Positions 18,658-27,172 of a DNA stretch of 64,000 bases are shown here, piece after piece. The translations under genes and the position numbers were made by a program. The DNA comes from Vibrio scophthalmi LMG 19158 (GTDB lineage: Bacteria > Pseudomonadota > Gammaproteobacteria > Enterobacterales > Vibrionaceae), in assembly GCF_000222585.1 (NCBI RefSeq), contig NZ_AFWE01000078.1:80363-144362 (forward strand), read 5' to 3'. Each line of letters begins with the position of its first letter. The stretch's first letter is position 1. The notes under the pieces were generated by a model that did no database searches, was not told the DNA's origin, and worked only from the letters and a program-made list of their open reading frames with translations.

Positions 18658-19137
18658 ATGACCAATCGCCAGTGCAGGCATTTTGGCAGTACTTACTCAA
18701 GCTCATTAGATGCTTCTCGCGAAGCATCTGAAGACCTGCAACACTTTTGCACCCGAGTTGGAATCTCTAATGAACTCGCCGCTCAACTGGAGTTGTGTGT
18801 GGTGGAAATGGTGAATAACGCGTTTATTCATGCTTATAAAGAGCAGGAAGGACAGCCGATTGAATTGCAGTGTGAAATTCAAACCGATGATTCTCAATCT
18901 GTATTGTTGATGAAGATTTCCGATTTCGGCAGTTTGATGCCACAACAGGAACTGGAACGAAAATTGGCTAATGAGTTTCTCGAACCCGATCCGGAAGATG
19001 AAACCACATGGGCGACATCGGGACGAGGTTTTATCATCGTCTCAAGTCTTATGGATAAGGTAGAGCTCATTTCTGAACAAACCAAAAATACCTTTTTAAT
19101 GGTGAAAGCGTTAGAGGAACAAGCGCTCGCCGTATAG
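18658..19137 (+). CDS. RsbW/SpoIIAB-like anti-sigma serine kinase
   Basis: A 159-residue GHKL ATPase-type protein. The N box is ELCVVEMVNNAFIHAY (about 42-57), the G1 region is KISDFGSLMP (about 88-97) and the G2 region is TSGRGFIIVSSLMDKVE (about 121-137), the standard order for RsbW-family kinases. It should bind and phosphorylate the STAS protein encoded at 17175, and be released when the PP2C phosphatase acts. ATG 18658 was chosen because AAAGGAGAAAAGG lies immediately upstream; an earlier in-frame Met sits within the previous gene. What it holds inactive is not evident, because no sigma factor is nearby; a glycosyltransferase is a possible client. Confidence 0.9.
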   Translation: MTNRQCRHFGSTYSSSLDASREASEDLQHFCTRVGISNELAAQLELCVVEMVNNAFIHAYKEQEGQPIELQCEIQTDDSQSVLLMKISDFGSLMPQQELERKLANEFLEPDPEDETTWATSGRGFIIVSSLMDKVELISEQTKNTFLMVKALEEQALAV

Positions 19138-19186
19138 TCCAGCATGACATCGTTTGCTAACACTGAATTGGATAGGGAGTGCCAGG

Positions 19187-21046
19187 ATGGATCACTATTT
19201 TAAACATTTTGAACACCGTGTTCCGCCAGAACCCGTGCCTCATAGCATACCGCGTGAGTTGTTGTACCAATATTTAGCGACTTGTAACTTGACGCTTGGC
19301 CTTTGGTATTTATGGTGGCGCTGGAGCTTTGCATTAAACTACGATGCATTGTGGTTTTCGCTCCCACTTGCATTCGCGGAATCTTGTGCATTCATCGGCT
19401 CAGTCCTATTTACTTATAATTTGTGGAAAGTAAAAGATGAGCCATCTAAAGCTCCTCCTTTCAAAATAGCTGAATGTGTTAGAGACACAGAGGAAAACAG
19501 GCCGATCAGTGTCGATGTGTTCTTTCCTAGTTACGATGAAGAACCTGAACTGGTCAAATTAAGCATCTTGGATGCACAAAAGGTTCGCTATCCCCATCCA
19601 ATCGAAATCAACATTTATATTCTTGATGATGGTAATCGTCCTGAGATGAAAGCGATGGCCGAGAGCATGGGCATTGGCTACATCACGCGAGAGGGGAATA
19701 TTGGCTTTAAAGCGGGCAATCTGCGCAATGCCATGGAGCAAACGTACGGTGATTTTGTGGTCATTTGCGACGCCGACACGCGACCATTCCCCACTATTTT
19801 AGAGAACACGTTGGGCTACTTTCGTGACCCGAATGTCGCGTGGGTGCAGACACCACAGTGGTTTTTTGACCTACCAGAAGGTGAGCGCCTGCCGAAGTTC
19901 TTGCAACGCAAAATGGGTAAGTGGGCTGCCTATTTTGGTGCAGGGTTTGAAAAACTGTATGGCCCAGTCACGCTCGGTGAAGATCCTTTTGTTAATGACC
20001 CTCAAATGTTTTATGACGTCATTCAGCGTCGTAGAAACTGGGCAAATGCGGCCTTTTGCTGTGGTGCGGGCTCGATCCACCGTCGTGAGGCGGTTATGGA
20101 AGCGGCATTACGAGCGTATGCAGAACAAATTACTAATGAGCAGGATGAAGTAGAGCGCCAAATTCGCCGGTTGACCAAAGAGCGTGAGGTCGATAAAGAT
20201 ATTTCCGATAACCTGCGTAACGAAATATTGTTTGATACCGAATTTACGCCTTATAAATTCCACGTTTCGGAAGACCTTTATACCTCAATCGTGTTGCACT
20301 CTGATCAAGAGCGTCAATGGCGTTCGGTAATGCATCCTCGGGTTGAGAGTAAAATGTTGTCGCCACAAGATCTCCAAACATGGACGGTACAACGCTTCAA
20401 ATACTCTGGCGGTTCGATTGATATCTTTATGAACGACAATCCAATTTTTCGTAAGGGTCTTAACTTCAAGCAAAAGCTGATGTATGGCGCCAGTTTTTGG
20501 TCAAACTTATCTGCGATCTGGAATATCATTTTCTTAGCCTGTCCAATCGTCTACTTCCTAACCTCGATTGCCCCTGTTAGTGCTTATGACGTGACTTTCT
20601 ATATGCATTTCCTTCCGTTTGTTTTGACTGCTGAACTTGCCATGATGGTTGGTACTTGGGGTGTCGCAGGCTACAAAGGTAAGACAAATTTTCTCTCCTT
20701 TTTTCCGGTTAATTTACGAGCGTTATGGACCGTGTTGCGCGGACGGAAAATCACCTTCCCAACCACGCCGAAAGAGCGCCAAACCGGCAATTTCTTCAAA
20801 CTGGTTTTACCCCAAAGCATGGTCTTTTTCCTTAGTCTGTTTGCACTGGCATTCGCATGGACAGGTTACTCAACAGGCATGTGGGGAAGTTATTCCTTTG
20901 GTGGTTTAGTGCTAAATACGTTTTGGATAATTAATAACATGATGGCGATGTGGGGCGTAATGGCAGCCGCATTTTGGACACCACCGAATACAGATGAAGA
21001 TCAGCAGGCGGCGACCAATTCAGAGGAGTTGAAATATGAAGTTTAA
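19187..21046 (+). CDS. Cellulose-synthase-like family 2 glycosyltransferase
   Basis: A 619-residue inner-membrane processive glycosyltransferase. Two transmembrane segments (about 35-80) precede a GT-A domain with DDGN (147-150), DAD (195-197) and QTPQWFF (221-227). SED (361-363) replaces the usual TED, and QRFKY (402-406) replaces the canonical QxxRW. At least four further hydrophobic segments (about 435-595) form the channel. There is no C-terminal PilZ domain, unlike BcsA, so direct c-di-GMP activation by that route is not expected. A charged, helix-rich insert lies at about 300-350. ATG 19187 has AGGGAG upstream. It overlaps the next gene by 11 bases. The product is probably a beta-glucan; linkage cannot be read from sequence. 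Confidence 0.9.
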   Translation: MDHYFKHFEHRVPPEPVPHSIPRELLYQYLATCNLTLGLWYLWWRWSFALNYDALWFSLPLAFAESCAFIGSVLFTYNLWKVKDEPSKAPPFKIAECVRDTEENRPISVDVFFPSYDEEPELVKLSILDAQKVRYPHPIEINIYILDDGNRPEMKAMAESMGIGYITREGNIGFKAGNLRNAMEQTYGDFVVICDADTRPFPTILENTLGYFRDPNVAWVQTPQWFFDLPEGERLPKFLQRKMGKWAAYFGAGFEKLYGPVTLGEDPFVNDPQMFYDVIQRRRNWANAAFCCGAGSIHRREAVMEAALRAYAEQITNEQDEVERQIRRLTKEREVDKDISDNLRNEILFDTEFTPYKFHVSEDLYTSIVLHSDQERQWRSVMHPRVESKMLSPQDLQTWTVQRFKYSGGSIDIFMNDNPIFRKGLNFKQKLMYGASFWSNLSAIWNIIFLACPIVYFLTSIAPVSAYDVTFYMHFLPFVLTAELAMMVGTWGVAGYKGKTNFLSFFPVNLRALWTVLRGRKITFPTTPKERQTGNFFKLVLPQSMVFFLSLFALAFAWTGYSTGMWGSYSFGGLVLNTFWIINNMMAMWGVMAAAFWTPPNTDEDQQAATNSEELKYEV

Positions 21047-22355
21047 ACAAGCGTTAGTGAATGCTCGTCATCATATCGTGTTTATTTTAGGCCTAACCAC
21101 AGCACTTGTGATTGCGTTCAGTATTGAGACGCGAGAAGACGGACAAGTGCTTGGCAATATCACCTTTGAAGCTGCAGAAGAGATCCCGCTCAAGCAGAAT
21201 CGAGTGCTGACGACTCAAGAGTATCAATGGGCCAGTATTGCTTGGCAATATTTTGAAAATAACTATCAAGAGAATACCGGGCTGGTGAATTCAGTGGATG
21301 GTTATCCGTCAACCACGATGTGGGATACCGCTTCTTATTTAATGGGATTAATTGCGGCGGAAAAGTTGAATGTGATTTCAACTGATATGTTCAGTATGCG
21401 CATGGAAAAAGCTTTGATTACCTTATCGCGATTACCGCTGGTAAACGGAAAGCTGCCGAATAAAGCTTATAACACCCAAACCCTTGAGATGGTGGATTAC
21501 GAAAACAACCCGAAAGAAAACGGTATAGGTTGGTCGGCGATTGATATCGGTCGTATTTTGGTGCCGATGAACATTGTGATTTGGCAGTACCCGCAGTTTA
21601 ACAAACAGGTTAACGATGTATTAAACCATTGGAGTGTCAGCGATATGCTGATTGATGGTTACCTGTTTGGTGCTCGTCCAGCAGCAAAAGATGGCCGTAT
21701 GGAGCTGGTGCAAGAAGGGCGAATTGGTTACGAAGAGTACGCCTCGAAATCGTTGGCTTTGATGGGGCGAGATGTATTCAATTCAATGAAGTATATAGAT
21801 TTTTTGCAGATGGTTGATGTGTACGGTATTGATATTCCAACTGATAAACGTGATCCGGCAGAGTTTCACGCGCATAACTACGTTGTGAGTGAGTCTTACA
21901 TTCTCGATGGTATTGAATTTGGCGCAGATAGTGTCTCGAGAATATTTGCACACCGAATTTACCAAGCCCAAGAGCGCCGCTACAACGATACTGGCATTGT
22001 CACCGCAGTCAGTGAAGATAACGTCGACCAAGCACCGTATTTCGTTTACAACACGGTCTTTTCGAATGGTAAAACATGGAATGCCATTTCCGATGACGGC
22101 AAAGACCAATCACACCTTAAAACATTATCAACCAAAGCCGCGTTTGGTTGGTACGCCTTGTATGAATCGGACTACACCGATCTATTGATCACCGAAGCGG
22201 GTGAGCTTTATTCCAATAAAAAAGGCTGGTATTCAGGGCGTTATGAGGCTGATGGACGAACGAATAAGGCAATTACAGCTAACACCAACGGCATTGTATT
22301 GGAGTCGCTAGCTTATATCGAAAATGGCCCGCTGCTCACCATAGGCGAAAAGTAA
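21036..22355 (+). CDS. DUF3131 domain protein, membrane-anchored (paralogue 2)
   Basis: A 439-residue protein with one N-terminal hydrophobic helix (about 13-30) and no lipobox, so it is probably anchored in the inner membrane facing the periplasm. The DUF3131 domain fills the rest: YFENNYQENTGLVNSVDGYP (about 72-91), TMWDTASYL just after, GIGWSAIDIGRIL near 168, EGRIGYEEYASK near 228, and PYFVYNTVFSNGKTWNAI near 335. The start overlaps the end of the glycosyltransferase gene by 11 bases, which suggests coupled synthesis and a direct partnership with the synthase. The family is likely carbohydrate-active (glucoamylase-like fold); substrate unknown. Confidence 0.88.
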   Translation: MKFKQALVNARHHIVFILGLTTALVIAFSIETREDGQVLGNITFEAAEEIPLKQNRVLTTQEYQWASIAWQYFENNYQENTGLVNSVDGYPSTTMWDTASYLMGLIAAEKLNVISTDMFSMRMEKALITLSRLPLVNGKLPNKAYNTQTLEMVDYENNPKENGIGWSAIDIGRILVPMNIVIWQYPQFNKQVNDVLNHWSVSDMLIDGYLFGARPAAKDGRMELVQEGRIGYEEYASKSLALMGRDVFNSMKYIDFLQMVDVYGIDIPTDKRDPAEFHAHNYVVSESYILDGIEFGADSVSRIFAHRIYQAQERRYNDTGIVTAVSEDNVDQAPYFVYNTVFSNGKTWNAISDDGKDQSHLKTLSTKAAFGWYALYESDYTDLLITEAGELYSNKKGWYSGRYEADGRTNKAITANTNGIVLESLAYIENGPLLTIGEK

Positions 22356-22375
22356 TCATTATTAAGGAAGAGATT

Positions 22376-23776
22376 ATGCGCAGTATCTGTATTGGTCTAG
22401 TGACGCTTGCCTTGATAGGTTGTGGTAATAAGTACAACCAGTTTTCGGATGACATAGTTGATCGTAAATCCCATTGGGATGTTCCTCAGCCTCGCTCTGG
22501 CGAACTCACTGAGCAAGAAATGGACATGGCGAGAATTGCTTGGAAGTATTTCGAGAATAATTACCAAGAATCAACGGGATTAGTCAATGCGGTAAATAAC
22601 TATCCCTCAGTGACGTGGTGGGATGCGTCTTCTTATTTGGCTGGTATGGTCAGTGCTTATGAGCTGGGCATCATCAAAAAAGAGGAGCTCGATTCAAGAC
22701 TAACTCGTTTTCTTGGCACCTTGAATAAGCTCGATCTCTTTCGAGGTGAGCTACCTAATAAAGCCTACAATACTCAGACTGCCGCCAAGGTGGATTATGG
22801 CAACCAACCGGGAGAGATTGGTTATTCGGCTCTCGATCTTGGTCGTCTAATGATTTGGTTGCACATCATTAAGCACCGTTACCCAGAATTTGCTACCAGT
22901 ATTGATTCTGTGGTGTTGAGATGGAACTTTTGTAACATTATCGACGAAAATGGCACCATGTTCGGTGCATTGCTCGAACCCGGTAAAGAGGTGCAGTATT
23001 TGCAAGAGGGCCGATTAGGTTACGAAGAATATGCGGCGAAAGGTTTCCAGTTGTGGGGCTTTAACGTTGAACAAGCTCTACTCCCAGAGCCGTATTCCAC
23101 CATTAATCTGTTTGGATATGATGTGCCGTATGACACCCGAGATCCTAGAAAGCTCAAAGCGCATAGTTACGTTGTCACTGAAAGCTATGTGTTGGATGGC
23201 ATCGAGTTGGGCTGGGATACCATCGATGATCGCTCAGAACACGATAATTCATACTCTCATCAGTGGATGGCCGAATTTGCTTTGCAAATCTATCGTGTAC
23301 AAGAAGAGCGCTACAAGCAGACCGGGATTATCACTGCGCGTACCGAGCATCAGTTAGCGGGGGCGCCATATTTCGTTTATGACACGATTTATACCGATGG
23401 TTTTGCCTGGAACACTATCTCGGAAGTGGGCGATTTTCTGCCACAGTTTTCTGCTGTCGCGATCAAAGGGGCGATGGGGATGTGGGTGTTATGGGACACC
23501 GAATATACCGACTTACTGTTTAAACATGTCTCAACGGCTTATGATCGTGAAAAAGGCTTTTATGAAGGCATTTATGAAAACGGTACTGGGTTAATCAATA
23601 CCTTTACCTCAAACAATAACGGCATCACTTTAGAAATCTTACTCTATAAGAAGCAGGGGAAGCTTCTTAAGTATCAAGATGATGTCGCCCCCAGTTTGTG
23701 GGAGCGAGCGCTAGAGTCGCCATTTGGTTACGAAGGGCAATGTTTACCCCGTAAAAAAATAGAGCCTGTACAGTAG
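22376..23776 (+). CDS. DUF3131 domain lipoprotein (paralogue 3)
   Basis: A 466-residue predicted lipoprotein: the signal MRSICIGLVTLALIGC ends in a lipobox with Cys16. The DUF3131 blocks match the neighbouring paralogues: YFENNYQESTGLVNAVNNYP, TWWDASSYLAG, IGYSALDLGRLM, EGRLGYEEYAAKG and PYFVYDTIYTDGFAWNTI. It follows paralogue 2 by 20 bases with an AAGGAAGAG site. Anchoring in the inner or outer membrane is possible; residue 17 is Gly, not Asp, which would favour the outer membrane under the usual sorting rule. The tandem arrangement indicates duplication followed by specialisation. Confidence 0.87.
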   Translation: MRSICIGLVTLALIGCGNKYNQFSDDIVDRKSHWDVPQPRSGELTEQEMDMARIAWKYFENNYQESTGLVNAVNNYPSVTWWDASSYLAGMVSAYELGIIKKEELDSRLTRFLGTLNKLDLFRGELPNKAYNTQTAAKVDYGNQPGEIGYSALDLGRLMIWLHIIKHRYPEFATSIDSVVLRWNFCNIIDENGTMFGALLEPGKEVQYLQEGRLGYEEYAAKGFQLWGFNVEQALLPEPYSTINLFGYDVPYDTRDPRKLKAHSYVVTESYVLDGIELGWDTIDDRSEHDNSYSHQWMAEFALQIYRVQEERYKQTGIITARTEHQLAGAPYFVYDTIYTDGFAWNTISEVGDFLPQFSAVAIKGAMGMWVLWDTEYTDLLFKHVSTAYDREKGFYEGIYENGTGLINTFTSNNNGITLEILLYKKQGKLLKYQDDVAPSLWERALESPFGYEGQCLPRKKIEPVQ

Positions 23777-23787
23777 CGAGGCGCTCA

Positions 23788-25170
23788 ATGCTAAAGAATG
23801 TAGTCGTATTAGCACTGATGGTAATCCTGTCAGCCTGCGGCGTGGTTTATCAAGGCGTGAATGATGGGTTTACTGCGCTTAATCATTCGCAAATGGTACG
23901 CCAAGGTCGCCATGGTGCGTTGACGGAAGAGGAGCTTGCCTGGGCGGCGATAGCGTGGAAATACGTCAATAACAACACTCAATTGTCCACAGGGCTAGTG
24001 AATAGTTTAGATAACTATCCGACCACTAATATGTCGGGGGTTGCCGACTATCTGATTGCACTTTTAGCGGCGAGAGAGTTCGCTTTTATCAGCAATAAAG
24101 AATATGACGAGCGTCTATCGCTGGTACTGGCATTTTTAAATCGGATGCCGCTCAGTCAGGGTAAAGTGCCAAATAAAGTCTACAGCACTCAAACTGGCCA
24201 AATGGTTAACTATGGTAATCAACCACAAGATATTGGCTGGTCGTCGCTTGATATTGGCCGAATATTGATTGTGTTGGCGATTGTGAAGCGCCACTCCCCC
24301 GAGTTTTCGGAATATATTGATAAAGCAGTACTACGGTGGAATTTTTGTGAGTTGATCAGTGCCGATGGTGAATTGTATGGCGCTGTGGTCAATAATGGTC
24401 AGATCAGCCGTTATAAAGAAGGGCGTTTGGGGGTAGAAGAATATACCTCTTATGGCTATATCGACTGGCATATCGTACCGGAGAAAGCGATCAACATTGA
24501 ACCTTATGATGTGGCCAGCATTTATGGTGTAGATCTGATTTTTGACGGCCGCGATCCACGTCTTTTCAATGTATTACGTCCGGTTTATACCACCCCTTAC
24601 TTGTGGATGGGGTTGGAGTTCAACTGGGATGATATTGGCGATGACTCTTCGAGTGATGCGACTCATACCAATCAAACACTATCGGCAATGGCTGATGCCG
24701 TATATCAAGTACAAGAAAAGCGTTGGGATAACGAACGTATTTACACTGCACGCGGTGAGCATGTTGTCTCTGGAGAACCTTATTTTGTCTACGATGCGAT
24801 TTATGGCCTTGGCACGCCTTGGATTACGCTAGCAGACGATGGTTCTTCTCATGATCACTTGGCATTGGTCTCGACACGAGTTGCATTTCAAATGTGGGCG
24901 CTGTGGAAAACAGATTATACAGACCGATTAATGACTCTAGTTAAGGAACTTTATGATCCGCAACGAGGTTGGTATGAGGGCCGTTTCGAGCTGACCAGTG
25001 CGTATGAAAAAAGCCTAAGTTTAAAAACCAACGCAGGGGTGTTAGAGGCCTTACTGTATAAGCAGCGAGGTAAGTTGTATCAGCGTAGTACAGATAAAGA
25101 GTATCGGGATGTGAAGTTTAATTCGCGATTTGATCACCCTGGCAACTGTTTAGTTGAGACTTTCAGATGA
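23788..25170 (+). CDS. DUF3131 domain lipoprotein (paralogue 4, altered active-site block)
   Basis: A 460-residue predicted lipoprotein (signal MLKNVVVLALMVILSAC, Cys17). The DUF3131 domain is complete in length and has GWSSLDIGRIL, EGRLGVEEYTSYG and PYFVYDAIYGLGTPW. The block that reads TMWD or TWWD in the three other paralogues reads NMSG here (codons 75-78), so the conserved Trp-Asp pair is missing. If that Asp is catalytic or substrate-binding, this member would be a non-catalytic partner. It starts 12 bases after paralogue 3 and overlaps the next gene by ATGA. Confidence 0.87.
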   Translation: MLKNVVVLALMVILSACGVVYQGVNDGFTALNHSQMVRQGRHGALTEEELAWAAIAWKYVNNNTQLSTGLVNSLDNYPTTNMSGVADYLIALLAAREFAFISNKEYDERLSLVLAFLNRMPLSQGKVPNKVYSTQTGQMVNYGNQPQDIGWSSLDIGRILIVLAIVKRHSPEFSEYIDKAVLRWNFCELISADGELYGAVVNNGQISRYKEGRLGVEEYTSYGYIDWHIVPEKAINIEPYDVASIYGVDLIFDGRDPRLFNVLRPVYTTPYLWMGLEFNWDDIGDDSSSDATHTNQTLSAMADAVYQVQEKRWDNERIYTARGEHVVSGEPYFVYDAIYGLGTPWITLADDGSSHDHLALVSTRVAFQMWALWKTDYTDRLMTLVKELYDPQRGWYEGRFELTSAYEKSLSLKTNAGVLEALLYKQRGKLYQRSTDKEYRDVKFNSRFDHPGNCLVETFR

Positions 25171-26153
25171 AAAAAATAACGTTATTTCTTCTATTGTTCT
25201 ATTTACCTCTGGGTTCCGTTCTTGCTCAAGATACCTTGCATAAATCGGCCATTGACGCCTTAGTGACACCAACGTTGTTATTAGGTAAAGGTCGTTATTC
25301 TCAGGCGGCTGAAAGTTTCCATGCCCAAAGTACGGCGGTGTTAACCTTAGAAAAACAATTAGGTGCGCAGGGGATGTGGCAAGTAGCAGGATTGGCAGAA
25401 GGACTCGCTGCGATTGCAGCGGAAAAAAGTAATAATCCCATTGCGTATCAATATTGGTCGAATAGCGTGCGTTATTTTCTAATGTCTGGAGGCAGTTGGA
25501 GCCAGCTACAAAGTCAGTTGCATCAGGAGTTTGAGCAAGCTACAACACGTTTACAGGTTAACATGGCTCCCGGAGATACGGGCGCTTCAATCGACAATAC
25601 TTGGCTAGAGCTTTTTTCTCTCGTTGAGGTTTGGCAAGAGAAGCTCGATTATTTCTCTTATCGTTCGCCGTCTTCTGGCTTGGCTCAACAGGCCACTAAA
25701 CCATCAGCTTCGGTATCTGGTGACAACCGTTCAAATGGATCTCAATTGCGCCAGTATTCGCCCAAAAAACCGTTGCAGTTGAACGGTACTTTTAGAGGTA
25801 AAAAAGTTATCCAGACGAACGTCAATACGAGTCTTAAACAAACCCAATCCGCCAAAACCTCCGCCCCACGCGTTACACCGATAGCCGCAAATAATACGAA
25901 TGACACTGGCGAGCAAAATATACAGCCGAAAACGGAGCAACAGCCGGTCACCATTGTTACTCCAATCGTCGTTGAAGGCGACATTATTGAACGCGATCAT
26001 GTGACTAAAACGATTAAGGGGGATCAGCAAGCCTCTTCACAGACAGAGTCAAAGAGTGAAGAGAAGCTTATTTCGCGTGGCAATTTGGGTTCTGAAAGTA
26101 GTAAAGGCGTTGAGGCATCTCAACGGCGTAGTTTTGCACCTTCAACGGAGTGA
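25167..26153 (+). CDS. Secreted hypothetical protein of the polysaccharide operon
   Basis: A 328-residue protein with a clear signal peptide (MKKITLFLLLFYLPLGSVLA, cleavage after residue 20). Residues 25-160 are predicted mostly helical, with an Ala/Gln-rich pattern reminiscent of a TPR-like solenoid, although I cannot identify repeats. Residues 165-328 are low-complexity, rich in Ser, Thr, Gln, Lys and Asn, and look disordered. I recognise no family. The ATGA overlap with the preceding DUF3131 gene makes it part of the same translation-coupled unit. A periplasmic scaffold for synthase and DUF3131 proteins is one possibility, without direct evidence. Confidence 0.7.
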   Translation: MKKITLFLLLFYLPLGSVLAQDTLHKSAIDALVTPTLLLGKGRYSQAAESFHAQSTAVLTLEKQLGAQGMWQVAGLAEGLAAIAAEKSNNPIAYQYWSNSVRYFLMSGGSWSQLQSQLHQEFEQATTRLQVNMAPGDTGASIDNTWLELFSLVEVWQEKLDYFSYRSPSSGLAQQATKPSASVSGDNRSNGSQLRQYSPKKPLQLNGTFRGKKVIQTNVNTSLKQTQSAKTSAPRVTPIAANNTNDTGEQNIQPKTEQQPVTIVTPIVVEGDIIERDHVTKTIKGDQQASSQTESKSEEKLISRGNLGSESSKGVEASQRRSFAPSTE

Positions 26154-26240
26154 ACAGCAATTTCTTATAAAGAGAACCGTGCAAAGATCACATTTTGAAT
26201 TACGCTTAAGTGAATATAAATCAAGATGCAGTGCTAGCCC

Positions 26241-27035
26241 ATGTCCAATCTTACTCATTCGCTAATTGCGTGTGCCGCGATGATGCCCTTGGCATTTCTT
26301 CCTCTAAAAGTTAATGCGATGGCATTTCAAGATGATCTTGAAAACTTTGATTCTACTAAATGGTGGGTGGCAGATGGTTGGGAAAATGGTTTCCCTTTTT
26401 TAAACCGCTGGGAAGGTAAAGCGATATCGTTTGGTAAGCGTGGGATGACGATTGCATTAACTCCGGACAAAAAACTTAACGAACTTGGACAGCGAACTTT
26501 CTATTCTGGTGAATTAAGAAGCCACGATTATTACAGCTATGGTTGTTATGAAATTGAAATGCGTCCGATTAAAGCCGCTGGTGTCGTGACCTCTTTTTTC
26601 TTATTTTCAGGACCCTATGATAAACCTGAAGATGGTAATGGATTACATAATGAAATAGATATTGAGTTTTTGGGCAGTAACACCAACATGGTTCAATTTA
26701 ATTTTTGGACTGATGATGATGAATATGCGAATACGCATGAAACCTTGGTATTTCTCGACTTTGATGCCTCGAAAGAGTTTCATCGCTATGGAATCTATTG
26801 GGGAGAGAATTCCCTTGAATGGTTTATTGATGGTGAATCGGTACTCAAAGTGAAAAACAATCCTTTTGATCCGCTACCAAATGTTGAGCATTCAAGATTG
26901 CGAATTATGGCCAATGTTTGGGCTACCGATCCGGAAATTGCCAACTGGGCAGGGCTATTTAATCAAGAAAAACGTACAACTTATAAAGCAAAATATCGTA
27001 ATTTTTCGTTTACGCCTGATAGCCAATGTAAATAG
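26241..27035 (+). CDS. Glycoside hydrolase family 16 endo-beta-glucanase
   Basis: A 264-residue exported enzyme (signal through about residue 26, LAFLPLKVNA). The GH16 catalytic motif EIDIE is at residues 138-142, giving nucleophile Glu138 and acid/base Glu142. The supporting beta-sandwich strands FYSGELRSHDYYSYGCYEIEM (about 87-107, loosely quoted) and YGIYWGENSLEWFIDGE (about 188-204) are typical of licheninase-like members. It would cut beta-1,3-1,4- or beta-1,3-glucan. A polymer-specific hydrolase in a synthesis operon usually trims or releases the product, so its type hints at the polymer made. The ribosome site is weak; an in-frame stop just upstream excludes a longer form. Confidence 0.88.
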   Translation: MSNLTHSLIACAAMMPLAFLPLKVNAMAFQDDLENFDSTKWWVADGWENGFPFLNRWEGKAISFGKRGMTIALTPDKKLNELGQRTFYSGELRSHDYYSYGCYEIEMRPIKAAGVVTSFFLFSGPYDKPEDGNGLHNEIDIEFLGSNTNMVQFNFWTDDDEYANTHETLVFLDFDASKEFHRYGIYWGENSLEWFIDGESVLKVKNNPFDPLPNVEHSRLRIMANVWATDPEIANWAGLFNQEKRTTYKAKYRNFSFTPDSQCK

Positions 27036-27172
27036 AGTATGAGAGAAGCTCATATCAATCACGCTGATTTTCAAAGTTAAGGAAAATCGCGCCATTAGCT
27101 TGTATTCAACACTGTGCATACTACCTTTTAAAGACAACAATTAAATACACAACGTCAGTCTGGGGTAACAGT

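Noticed and set aside
19187-21046. BcsA-type cellulose synthase of a bcs operon
   Set aside because: No PilZ domain, no BcsB, BcsC, BcsZ or BcsQ neighbours, and the QxxRW motif is changed.
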